Assembly: GCF_000516985.1 (NCBI RefSeq)
Contig: NW_006917091.1
Coordinates: forward strand, 1,006,977 to 1,070,976
DNA from: Pestalotiopsis fici W106-1
Lineage: Eukaryota > Ascomycota > Sordariomycetes > Amphisphaeriales > Sporocadaceae
Direction of reading: 5' to 3'
DNA: 64,000 bases
A model generated the notes under the pieces. That model did no database searches, was not told the origin of the DNA, and saw nothing but the letters and a program-made list of their open reading frames with translations. This document shows, piece by piece, positions 34,963-47,200 of this stretch; the first letter of the stretch is position 1; each line of letters opens with the position of its first letter. Position numbers and translations under genes: made by a program.

Positions 34963-37900
34963 CTAGTAGGGAATACCGTTGGTCATCAGTTGGAACTGAT
35001 CGTACACTGCCGTCGAGTAGTTGTTTGCACTCTTCTTGACCAGATCCCGGACAAACAACGCAGCCTCCCTCTCGTTCTTCTCGAGCACAAAACGCTGCTT
35101 GAAATGCATGACCGACTCGGGTTTGAAACAGGGCAGTCCACTGTCCATCATCATGAGTACAATCTGACTCAACTTCTCGGCGTACGGACGGGTAGCCAGG
35201 AACGCCTTGACGCAAAGTTCTTCAAACCACTTGAAAGACTGATGTTCCGGGCTGCCACCCATGACAGCAAGCATCTCACCCGTAAGCTTGAAGGGTGCAC
35301 GCTCGAATTTGACACCTCCAGGAGCAATATCAAAACAGAAACCAAAGTCAATGTGAAGAATATGCCCAGCATCGTCAATCATGATGTTGCCGTTATGTCG
35401 ATCCTTGAACTGCAGCAGGAAGGAGATGATGCTGTAAGCAGCCATGCTCTTGACAAAGTTGTTGCGGGCCTGCTGGAACCTCAATGAGTCCTCATTGCCG
35501 TACTTGCTGACAAAGTACTCGTACAAGCCATTGACTGCCTCACGACCGAGCATGTCACGAGAGATGGAGTTGGGCAATACATCAATGACACCACAACCAG
35601 GCGCCGTGGCGGTCACACGGTAAGGGAAGACGAAGACGTCGAGACCGACATTGTGGAAAATGCCTCGGAAAGCAGCGATCATCTGGAGGGCGAGAACGTC
35701 CTGGCGACAGTCGTCTCCGACCTTGAAGATGGCCGACTGCCACGTCTCAATCGTGTTTGCTGGAGGCACATAGCCAGTGTCACTGGTAGCTTGGATGACC
35801 GCCTCTTGTTCATCCTGTGAATCCGTTTTGGGCTTCTTGATGCGGAATGTAGCCATGAATGGTGCTTTGGCATGAGACTGCAAAGGTTTGCCGGACTTTC
35901 TGTCGATACCAATGACAACACCATCAGGATTACTTGGCAAGTAGACGCCAACCTCAACATTGATCTTGCGGAGCTCTTCCTCAATCTTGAGCTTCTTCTC
36001 GGGCTTGGGTCGCTTGATCAAAGGCTTGAGCTTGCCGGAAATGCCGGTGACTTCGTCAAAGAAACTAAATTCTTTTTCGTAAAAGGCTCGGTCCTCGGGA
36101 GAGAAACTGTCAACCATCCTGTTCATCACCTTGTCAAGAGCAGGCTTGATTTCATCAGGCTGTAAAATCGTTAGCAATGTTAATTCACAAGCAGAGAATT
36201 GCACTCACTATCTGTGCATCGTCATCCTTGTAGGAGTTTGCCTTCATGTTCCAGATAATTTGGTGCGCAAAAAGTTGTGAGAATTGTGCAGTCTCAATGA
36301 TGTAACGCTCTACATAACCCAGAGCGTCGTATCTCAGACCCTGCACAATCTGCGGAACGTAGAAGAACGTGACATCCACGGGATGATCTTCAAGGGCTCG
36401 CATGGCGTACTGCAGGACGAAGGGGTTGTTGCGATACGTTGGCATGAAATAAGTCACAGCCGTCACAGGATTGACGGGAGACCAATAAAGTAGATACTGC
36501 TCAGGTCAGCAATGTTCTGCTGAGGCAGAGGATATGATCGATGAGAGTCTTACCTTGAGCTGATCGCGTACGTCTGTAGGCAGCTCACTGCCAAGAAGGA
36601 TTGGCAGCGCCTCGGGTTCATTGACAGCTTTGGACGCAAAATTCAACAGCAGCCAGCGGACCTCACTGTGGACGCTGTGGAAATTTGAGAATCGACTCAC
36701 GAGCTCAATCGCTAGAGAGGGGCTCTCTGCCCAGGCAACTCGGATGAGTGGGTTCAGAGCCAACTACTTCTTGTTAGTCTTTTGTTTGAAATGGCAAGCG
36801 TACAAATCTCGAAGCTTACCTCCAGTGCCTTTTGACCCTGATTTGTCATGATGTCTGCCCGTGCCCCATGATCGCCTAGAGGATGAACCCAGACATTCAA
36901 CCGTGCCTGTTCGCTTTCGAGCAGGAGCTGAAGGAGCTGTTCTTTTTGCTGCAAAGCTTTGTATGATCCCACTGGGCTTGCTGCAATGGTGGGGATTCCT
37001 TTCAATGCTGTCGACACATCTGATATCAGGCGCACTTCAGTTTTAATTTGCAGGATGTTGCTACCAAAGGACCATTTTGGAACAAACTTGAACCAGCTGA
37101 GGCCAGCGGAAAGAATCTGGTCCTTGAGGCGCCAATGCGTAAGGTTACCCAAGCCATTGCTCACTTTGAGCACCCTGAGACTGAAGAGCATGATGCGCAG
37201 TCGAAGTTCTCGGGCCAAAGGATGAGAAATGGAACTCTTCATCGCATTGAGAGTCAAGTCCAATAGTCGAAGGAAGATACGCTGCGTGTCCGGACTACCT
37301 AGACGGGTGGAGTTGAAGTGACTGTTGAAGAATTGTACCAGACGCGTGTGGGGAGCAAGGAGGTTGTGCACGACTTGTCGACGCTTGGTCATGGCCTCGT
37401 TGTTGCTCGGTGCGAATTCTTCCTTGACAAAGAAAGGGTCCGGGTGCCTGCATATAGGTTAGCTAGTTACTCCGAGGTCTTAGTCCAAATCGCAGTCCTT
37501 ACATTAGTGAAGGGTTGAAAAGCCCCAGGCGCTTCTGAATAGTAAACTCCCACTGTTGAGCGATTTCGGCAAGCAAACGCGGTTCCATTCGAGGGTTTTC
37601 ATTCATCACTCCAAGCCAGAGGGATACTCCAAGCTTCAGGGACTCCTTGGTAAACATTGTAAAGGGGATGCTGACCAAGTAATGGGTCACGGCGCTCTCG
37701 TCCTTGTTGGAGCGACAAAGTAGTGCAGCAGCTCGGCGCAAAATCTCACGCACGTCATCAACCGAAGTGGACTTCTTCGTAGCAAGTCGCGATTCGATAT
37801 GAGCCAGCGCGTTGACGGCGTTGGCAGTCTCATTAAGTGGTGACTTAATAAATGATGCTCTTCGCCCGTGAGGCATGAAATTGACGAGATCCATGCCATG

Positions 37901-40900
37901 GTCAGGCAAAGCCTCTCCATATCGATATTCCTGGCGAGTAGTGTACTGGGCGATGAAGTCGGATGCTGTGTTGATGGCTGTCAAGCCAACGGGGTTCAGC
38001 GATGTCAGTCTTTGGTCCGTTAATGGGATGGAGGCTCCCATTTCCATTGCAAATGATCGACCCAGAGACATGTGTCCGTAGGCACTTTCTTCGTCAAACT
38101 CTGAAAGGTAAGTTTGCAAAAGACCCTTCACGTCTGCAGGCGCCAGATTAATGACGGATGCGACCCAGAGCTTGGCTTTCTGGTACAAGCGATCAAGGGT
38201 ATGTTTCCTGAAACCGTAGTCATCAGAAAGCTCAATGGTAACGTTGCCTCGCGCTGAAGTGAAAACTGATCGTGGCTCGTACATTTCTGTTTCGGCTTCC
38301 AGGCAGCTTGTCCACATTAGAGATAACAGTTCCAGCAGAGCAAACAGAGACGACCTTTGGCACAAGGCTGAGGAAATCTCTGTTATGAATCTGTCAGCTA
38401 TGGCAAAGGCGGCCTGTTGAACTCTCGCAATACGGTGGCAACAGTTGCACAATATAGCTGCCAACTGCAACGCAGCGTACTGTGCAGAGAACGTCGGTAG
38501 CTCTCCAGCCAAAGTCTTGGACAAGTATTTCTGAAAAACAACATCGACGATTCCGGTCATGACGCTGCTGACCTCGGCTCTATGCATGCTGGGTTCCAGG
38601 AAGTACGACAGGACCTTGGTACAATCGCCCGAATCAGCGCGCAAGCTCTCGACCAAGTAGGCTGCCTGGAGAAAGATAACTTTTCTGTAGCTCAGGCTCC
38701 TGATCTCGCTTGCTTTGCTTGGGATCAACTCGGACAGTTGCTTCTTCTGCCTAGATTCTCTATCTGACGTGTTTGCTCTGCGAAGAACGGTGTTCAACTC
38801 GATATCGCTTTCGTTCTGTTCACCACGCTGTTCGGCCACAAGCGGAGGCGAGTGTATTGCCATGATCCTGAGCTCATTGGTGTACTTCTTGCCCCGGTCA
38901 GTCAAAGGGTTGAATCCATGAACCACGATATTGAACCAAGCATCACGGATGGCTGCGTGGCTGTCGTCCTCGGATTCGATATGGGCAGCAAACTGCTTCG
39001 TAGACATGAGAATGGAAAGGGGCTGAAGCAGCTGGGAGATCTCGCCCGCCGCGAATTCTAGATCGGACTCCCGGGCACCCTTGGACTCGTGCACATCTCC
39101 CTTGGAGATCAATTCCTCGAGTATGTATTCAAGGTATATATCAAATAGGGGTGAGCCCCGTTTCACGTTTGCGGAAATGTAGTTGCGCGCTTTCGTGACC
39201 TAGACCGGGGTTTAGTATGTGGCTTTGTTAAGTTCCGTCGGTACTTACAGCAGTGAGCAGAGTGGCATTATTATCTACCAATGCAGCGTGGCAGATCCTA
39301 GAGTAAAGTCTGAGAAGGGAACGGAACTCCAATTGTCCGCTTGTAAGTGACAGATGGGCTGCACCGGTGATGATCTGTGCATCTACAGAGTGGTTGACCT
39401 TGTTCAACTTCTGTAGAAGCATGGCCTGTGCCAAGGCTGTAATCTTTTCATCATTTGAAATGTTTGCAATGCTGCTGATGGCTTGAACAATGTTGGAATA
39501 GACCAGGGATGTGTCCTCGTCACCTTGTAGTGCCAAAGATATCGAGCTGCCCGTCGATTGCCGTCCGTGGTATATGCCATTTGCTTCTATACCGTCAGCT
39601 GCAAAGTCGGTGTTCGTACCATTTGGTATTTCCTGCTCAGTTGTTGGGCTCAACACGTTGCCAAGGGTGTACAAGGTGGTGATCACTGCATCGTGCGAGA
39701 GCAATTGAAGAACAAAAGCCAAGCATTTCGATGCTACCTCTATCGTTTCGCCGCGCAAGATACTCTGCACAATAAATCGAGGCAAAAGTCGGCTGACTTT
39801 TGGTGCATAACTCTGGTTCAACCTGCACAATATAGCCATTGATCGAAGCACAGTGGATGCCAGCACGTCGTCGTGCATCTGAATGGGATCGAGCATAGTT
39901 TCTTCCAACCAGCCCATAAGAACATCAGGCTCAGCGGCATCCTCATTGAGCACGGTGCAATTCAAGAAACCAACTATAGCTGCCGCTTTGACAGCAAATG
40001 CGATTTTCTGTTGCGATACCGAGCCCATTTGTATAAAGTCGGCGCTCTCTTCTAGCCTATCGATCTCATCCCGTGCAATGTTGGCATACATTTCAATGGA
40101 GCGGAAATCTGCATCACCATTGCTGTGTGGCCCGGGATTGATCATATCTTTGTTCGCCATGAGCAAATCGAGAATGTGAGTTGCTCTGAGAATCCTGGCA
40201 TCTGCAATCAGCAGAGACGTGGATGAGCCCAAGAGCCAGATGAAGCTACGCTGAAGTAAGTTTGCACTGAGCGGGCGGCCCTGAGCGGCATAGTGCCTCA
40301 TGTATCTCTTCCACTCCTTGGAATTCCTGTCCGAGGCGTGCGCATTTCGTATGCTAGAGAATGCGCCCTCGACAGCAGTCAAGAAAGGTTCAGTGAGGAG
40401 GTTTCGCACTCGCTGGATCAATGCCAGTCGGCCGCCAGTCCTCCAGAAGTCTGCTTGCGCCGAAGCAGCATCCAAAAAGCCCAGAAGTGCAATGGCAATA
40501 GTCGCGGTACGGGTAGCTTCCTCGAGACTTTGGTCGACGCCGTCCTCATCTTGCAAAGACACGACACTCTGAACAGCCGTTTTCAGGGCGGCGAGGAAAG
40601 CCCAAATGTTGTCAGACACGGTCTCATGTAGAGCGTCATGTCTGGAGCCCAATGACAGCAATGCAGCGGTCAGGTGAGTGGCCAGAGCTTCGATAGGGGA
40701 GGGCTCGATCGTTCGAAAGAATGGCGACGGTTGAAACGTCTGCGAATGCGCCTCGAGCAGATAGGGGATCAGTTGGTTTGTCAACTTTTGGGCACTCTGG
40801 CTACTTTGCACAGCCGGCGCAGCTTTGCAGAGAGCAATGAGGACTTCAAATTCGCGGATTGTCTGTGCATGATCTATGTCAGTAACAAGAGACCAGATGT

Positions 40901-41094
40901 GATATCTTCGGTGCGCATACCATGGGTACTCGAGCTAGCGAGTGTCCTCGAGCAGAGCCATTTTCCTTTACTTTGCCTTGGCCCGTCGCTTTACAAAGTC
41001 GGTCGAGGTCAGATCGGTCGAAGGAAGTGATGACGCTCGACGCAGACAGGGCGGCGATTTTCTGCAGCGCCTGTTGGCGAATGTCGCGGGCCAT
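34963..41094 (-). CDS. STT4: Phosphatidylinositol 4-kinase III alpha
   Basis: Seven exons on the minus strand: 41094-40921, 40862-39249, 39199-37503, 37447-36820, 36763-36554, 36496-36209 and 36159-34963. Total 1935 residues, as expected for Stt4. The six introns are 49-58 nt, with GTATGC, GTAAG(T/G/C/A) and GTGAGT donors, and every join keeps phase. The C-terminal lipid-kinase domain has the KAPFMATF loop, VGDDCRQD, catalytic KDRHNGN (Asp1790) and HIDFGF (Asp1808). The helical PIK region lies just before it in exons 4-7. The N-terminal 1000+ residues are alpha-helical scaffold. The enzyme makes PI4P at the plasma membrane with Efr3 and Ypp1, upstream of PI(4,5)P2, wall integrity and endocytosis. 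The N-terminus MARDIRQQALQKIAAL fits the family start. It faces PRE7 head to head. Confidence 0.96.
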
Positions 41095-41840
41095 GTTGGC
41101 GTACTGGCGAGTATAGTGACCTGCTCACGGCGTGCAGGTTCACCAGTCGCAATAATTGCTTTGCGAATTCGAATTTCCAAGGTAATGCTGTAGTCGGGTT
41201 TTACTGCTGATGGAAACTTCCAGTAGTGGTTTTTTTCAATGTCGACAAACGTATAAGAATCCACGTTGTCGAGCTCTGAAGTTGACTTTGTCCCCTAATT
41301 CTTCGACTTCGCGCCCGTTTCCAGAAGAAGTGGAAATCGAAATGACGATGCCACTGCCGTATCCCCTGTCGCCAGGGAAATGACAGCGCAACTGGCCAAT
41401 CCCGAGGCGCCTAGACTGTGTCTCGCGAGTGTTTACATACTGTAGCTGGGCCCGTAAGTCATTTCCAAAGCTCGGGCCACACCCCATAACACTGGAGAGC
41501 CCCTGGTCAGCTTGGCCCCAGTTTCTTTCCCTTTCACACAGGCCTGGGGCTTACCTAAGTAGCCAAGTTAGTGCTGTTCTAGTGTAGCTAGGAGCTCCTC
41601 TTTCAGCCTGCTGCAAGGCTGCAAGCTGTACGCGTAGTGTCATTGGGAAGCTACCTACCTAGCAACAACTGACCTCAGTCATCAAACAGCTCCATCACCA
41701 ACCAACAGCCTTCTGCAATCATCACCACCCACAACTCACCGTCGACGACAACATTCGCATCAGAAACTGCATAGTACACCTCATTGTCGTCCAGATCGCC
41801 TTTGATTTCCGATAGACCAGCGGCATCTCGATCCTTCATC
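41095..41840. promoter_or_regulatory. Divergent promoter shared by STT4 and PRE7
   Basis: 746 bp between the starts of two essential genes transcribed in opposite directions. The right half is C/A-rich, as in many fungal leaders. An ACCTACCT word lies at 41652-41659. I did not find the yeast proteasome control element GGTGGCAAA. Confidence 0.55.
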
Positions 41841-42706
41841 ATGGCCATGTTCAGTCAGAACCCGGTCCTGAACGGACCTAGCTATTCGTTCTCGGATGCA
41901 CCTGCTCAAGATCACGTCGATGGCTTCAGAGAACACCGTTTCAACCCGTAAGAACATCACGGCACCGAGCATCGAGCTCCTGGCTATTTCCAGAAACTGA
42001 CCTTTCTTATCAATGCAGATACTCTGACAACGGTGGCTCAACACTCGCTATTGCCGGCAAAGACTTCACCATCATGGCGGGCGACACCCGTATGACCTCG
42101 GGCTACAGCATTCTCACACGTTTCGCACCCAAGGTCTACAAGATTGGCGGTTCCAACTCCTCACAAGACGACGCCAACATCCTGCTATCCGTGGTCGGTT
42201 TCGCAGCCGATGGCGAAGCACTCCAGGAGCGCCTCGACACCATCTGCAAGATGTACCGATACCGCCACAACAAGCCCATGTCCGTCGCAGCCTGCGCCAA
42301 GCGCCTCAGCACCATCATGTACCAGCGCCGGTTCTTCCCCTACTACGTCTATGCAATCTTGGGTGGTCTGGACGAGAACGGTCAGGGTGCAGTCTACAGC
42401 TACGACCCGGTTGGCAGCTACGAGAGGGAGCAATGCAGAGCTGGTGGTGCTGCTGCAAGCTTGATCATGCCGTTCCTCGACAACCAGGTCAACTTCAAGA
42501 ACCAGTACATTCCTGGAAGCGGTGTCGGCCACGCCCTGCAGGAGCGCGAGAGGAAGCCCCTGCTGAGAGAGGAGGTTGAGGTTTTGGTGAAGGATGCATT
42601 CGACTCGGCCGTGGAGAGACACATTGAGGTTGGTGATGGATTGCAAATGGTCATTATTACAAAAGACGGTATCGAGGAGAAGATCCTGCCGCTGAAGAGA
42701 GATTAG
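41841..42706 (+). CDS. PRE7: 20S proteasome subunit beta-6 (PSMB1/C5 type)
   Basis: Two exons, 41841-41947 and 42019-42706, give 264 residues. The 71-nt intron (GTAAGA to ATGCAG) is phase 2 and restores FNPYSDNGGSTLAIAG. The rest aligns with yeast Pre7 and human PSMB1: AGDTRMTSGYSI, STIMYQRRFFPYYVY, GGLDENGQGAVYSYDPVGSY and a C-terminal VITKDGIEE. Beta-6 is a non-catalytic subunit of the inner ring of the 20S core and lacks an active N-terminal threonine. A short N-terminal pro-region of about 40 residues precedes the fold. An alternative start is Met3. The gene is immediately divergent from STT4. High third-position GC fits strong expression. Confidence 0.96.
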
Positions 42707-43991
42707 GCTGCAAGAAATGCAAGCCAGATGAATATCCCAGGACTGTACTTATACCGACGATAGAGATGCGCGATGAACAAGCCCAATGAAGTCATACGTT
42801 TCTCATGCATCGCCTCACATTTAAGAAGTCGCTAATTACCAAGGCGTGAATCAGTGTCACACCAACCAGGCATGTTGTGGTGAAAGCCATGCAAAAGACT
42901 ATTCTCTCGCCCATATCATAGCTTCCCCGGGCCTCGAATCAGCCAGCATCGCAGTTGTGTCGTCGAGGCGGGCTCTGAATACGCTGGAAAAGAGGAGACC
43001 AAATAATTAGAATCCACACACGCTAGCAAAGATTACTCAGCTATATCGTGAGAGCGACTGTGATTGTTTAAAAATGTTTCAAGATGTCCAACCACCCAAG
43101 AAGTACTTGTTTTCGACACTTGTCAAATATCCCAAGGTTCATTCGGTGTTTGTCCGCGTCCAGTGGACGAAATACTGATTATCAACGAAAGTCCCTAGTC
43201 ATGCTCTGATTCACTACTGCTACTCTTTGTTTTGTTTTGTTTTATCCTTCTGGTAATGGTACTGGTTGGCAATCATGAAAAGAATGCAATGATGGCTTTC
43301 AACTCATGAGACTACCAGCATTGGAGGCTCCCTACTTGCTACGTTTTGATAAGTGCTTTCCTGTGCAATTGCCGAGCCGATCTATAAAGCCTGCCATTAG
43401 TATCGGCTTCTGTTTGAAAGAAGGCACGAATGCATTGCCCAGTAGCCATATATATCATGATGAAACGTCCTCAACTCCAGCTTCAATTGCTCTTAGCTAT
43501 AATAGCGTCGATTCAAGGACCTCAAGGACTTTTGCCAATACTTCAGAAAGTGCGGTCCTCTGATCTATTGCCACAAAGGAAGTGGGACAAATTTATGATT
43601 AGAAATGACGGAACCCAAGCTGGGAGAAACGACAGTGTGGCCAGGTCCCCTCAATGTCTCGACGCAACACCGCCCGGGTGGCGTTCAATGAATGCATATT
43701 CGGCGTTCACCAAAAGAACAGGTAAAGGCAAGGCTGATGACTATGATCAAGTGAAAGATTTCCTGGTTATAAATCTAGACGGATGAAATTTCGTGTAATC
43801 TGTACTCATCGTAGAGGCGACGGTCTTCTACGGCCATAGTATCCTTGAACGGTGGCGAAGAAGATGGGACGGAGCTCCGGTGTATTCATTGGGACATATT
43901 AATCGTCCAGATGATGAGCATTACGACCACGAATGGTTGGAAGCAATATAACAATTCATTTCTTGATACTAGAAATCTACAAACACAAACC

Positions 43992-44253
43992 ATGGTCTTC
44001 ACAAAGCTCAACATGCAAGACCTAGAGGCTTCGGTGGTTCAGTTCAATGCCGACTTCGTTTTGGACGGTAAGAGTGGTTGTGGGGATGGGAGGCGCACGT
44101 CTTGGCCAAGGCACAAAACGCGCACTTTCAGAATAATCCCCCCGAAAGAAAATTAAAGAAGACGAAAAGGACCAGTTCCCAGGTACCTCTGGCGCGGGAG
44201 AGCTTGCTTTCGTGGTTGAGTTGAGGGGCCCAGAAGATATGGCCAGATTCTAG
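43992..44253 (+). CDS. Possible 48-residue two-exon gene
   Basis: An ATG in a strong context (ACAAACCATGG after a CA-rich leader) opens exon 43992-44067. A GTAAGA donor, a 115-nt intron and a TTCCCAG acceptor join it in phase 1 to 44183-44253. The product begins MVFTKLNMQDLEAS and ends ELRGPEDMARF, with alternating hydrophobic and acidic residues. I do not recognise a family. The intron has no clear CTAAC branch site, the product is short, and other frames here are also open, so this may be chance, a broken gene, or the first part of a longer gene. Confidence 0.25.
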
Positions 44254-47200
44254 GGTATGGATCGAGATTGAGTGGTACTTCTTCAGTTCATTTCTTTCTT
44301 TTTCTCTTCGTGTTTCCCTTTCATCTGAACCTATGTCCTGTTTTGCCACGGCCTACCGTCATGATGACCCTCCACGCTGACCATGCTGTCAATTTCGGGG
44401 TCGGCTGCCTCCTTCACTAGATACTTCAGGTTCATGTCCGGCCGATTGCAAATAGTCAAAGCAATGGATTGCACCCCACGACATTCCCACCTAATGGCTG
44501 AAGAAAGCCATCTTGATATCCATATACACTTATATGTAAGATCGACAGGTCAATGGTGGCTTGGGTGGGTGCATACGCTCATATGCCTTTTGGCCGTAAC
44601 AAACGCGCAATGAAATGGATTCGTCGCGACCAATGAGATGTCAGTGTTTGCCAAAATTTCCCGAATCCAAGTAGCTAGATGAAGAAAGGCTTTCGTCGAA
44701 TGCCCAAGTCTACAGGCAAACTCGCTAAAAGTCTCATGTGCTGTCAGCTAAGTGAAAGCATGACAACCGATGAAGCTTTTAGGACAAGGCAGCAGCGGCT
44801 GGAGTAGCTTGCAGGCACGGTAGATTGCACAAGGGGCCTGGAATCTCAGTCAAATCCTGCAAACAGAGTGTCAGGTACTGGGCTGCGGCGCCCACGAAGC
44901 GCCTCGGCTTCCAGTCATGTAGCAGGGCATGTCTTCAAGTGGAGTTTGAGGGAACCAAGCAAGACGTTGCAAGGCATGCCTTGGGAGGAACAATCCTGCC
45001 CGGGGCCGCCTCTGGCGCCATGCGCCCAGTCTTCACCTACTAATTCTTGCCGGTGTGAGAGAGTGTTGGGCAGGACGGTCTCGTTGCCCTCGGAGACACC
45101 TCGTTTGCTCGTCAGGTAGGCTGTAGACGTCCCCCTGGTGGTACAGGCATTGGTGTGATACAAGTCAATTTGAGAGAGTAGAGCGACCCATTTGAATCTC
45201 AAGTCGAAAAGACGAAGAGTCCATCCAGGTGATCAAGGGCCCGTGTGTAGTGTCATGCCAGGCCCATACGCAACTTGTATTGGGGGACGTTTGTTTTGCC
45301 ACCTGCGTATACCACCATGCAAGTTCGATACACGCGCACTTATGTAAGGGGGATAGGTGTTTTTTTTTAACCCTTTTCTAAAAAAAAATTCTATCCATGA
45401 CTGATAATCAACGAGGCAAAACCCTAGAGGCAAAAGTCAAACTTCAGTGACTTTAGCTACCCAGGCTAAATATGAACATGACATAGACACTCGTAGCAAT
45501 GCGGGACGCAAGAGAGGCGAAACGTTGACAATCCACACTTGAACTTGCACGAGAGAAGAAAGACATCAGCGCTACCATGTATGGATTTCTCATTAAGCGA
45601 TATCATTCAATTTTGTTGTCTCTCTGTATCCCGAAAAGACCTTGCTAAAATCGCTATTAACAAGCGTCACCTACTTGTGTACCAGCATAATGCTAAGCAT
45701 CGGCGAGCCGAGCCAAAGGATTGCTGACATAGAGTAAAGACCACTACTATAGACAACTCGATTGGAAGCGCGTCGGTTATCGCTCGACCTTTGGAGATAT
45801 CGCCCAAGTTGTGCCAACGATTCCTTGACGCCACCGTGGAATGGCGTTTGGGGACGATCTTAAATAAGAGCATCGAGGCGTGTTTAATCACCCCCTTGAG
45901 TATCTAATTACCTACTATGCTTACGCAACGTGGGCTGAGAAAGGCAAAGTTTTTGGCAGCCGTCGGAGCAAAACTTCCATGGCAGCAACGTCATGATAAA
46001 ACTAAAGAAACATTGTTAGATCCTTGTGCCATTGGCAGCACAATGTCGGGAGGATTAAAGATAGTAAGAAGCCAGACCAGACGCCATAACCACTTTGCTG
46101 GTAACGCCATGCAGGATCGTCCGCCAGCAATTTCTTTTGGGGGGAGCAATTGATACTAAACTTGGCAGCTGAAGAATTTCCTTGTTTGACCGAACATGGA
46201 CCGGTTCCCAATCTTCGAACCTGCCAACACCTCTCCCCAGATAACCATGATCGACGTGGCGGGACTGAACAAAAGCACGACGCATTGTAGTTAATTCAAA
46301 AAATGCCTTCTCTCAAGTATACTGGATGTTTCACGTTCGGAAAGTACGCGAGATCTTCGCGATCTGCGGTGATAATCATGGGAATAGCAAGCAAACGGGG
46401 GGAAGCGTTGACGAGAAGCAATCCTCGGCCCGGTGAAATTCAACCCCCCGTGGTTGGTCTTTTGTTTATTTTTGAATTGTAATCAATGTAATTATTTCAC
46501 GAGAGAGTCATTTTGGTCCACAAATGGTTACGGGGTCCGCCCACGGGTGTAACCGTTGATGGTCGGACCATGGCATCATGGCCATCGAGATCGGAAATTC
46601 AGCTTTGGCGTCCAAGGGAGAATGGGGTATTCAATGCGAATTTTTGGTCAAACGGCTCGGCCGTTTTCTTTCCCCTGCTGGCGAGAACAACCCCCAAAAA
46701 AGCCACGTTTGCACTAAGTAGGTATGGACTTATTACTGGGGTGCGTCTCTGGTGAAATGACCGACAGATGACTGATGGCTGACTAGGAGTGCTACTGCGT
46801 TCCGTCCATGACCGGTCAAAGACTAGTTCAACGGTCTAGTATATACATGAACAATTATGCGAAACAAAGAGCCACCTTACCCCATGTTCGTCGGAGGTAT
46901 CGTCTGTGGAATAAAAGCCATTGCCAACTAGTTTAGGATAGAACGGGAGCTGTCATCGGTCACGTTGTGATTATTGCCAGTCTCTGGATCTTCTGGGCCA
47001 TCAAGGACCAACTTTGGGCGGCCGTTCGTGCATACATCGTTGGGCAGAAGTTTGTGCTGGTTCTGTGCCATTGTAAAGACTTTAGTATGAAAGGCTGCCG
47101 AGTCGGTGGGGGCCCAAGCCAATGTTTAAGACGCAGTGGCAGTTAAAGGTTTGGCAGTATCTGCAGGTCATCGAGATGATGCTCGTACACCTTCTTTTTG

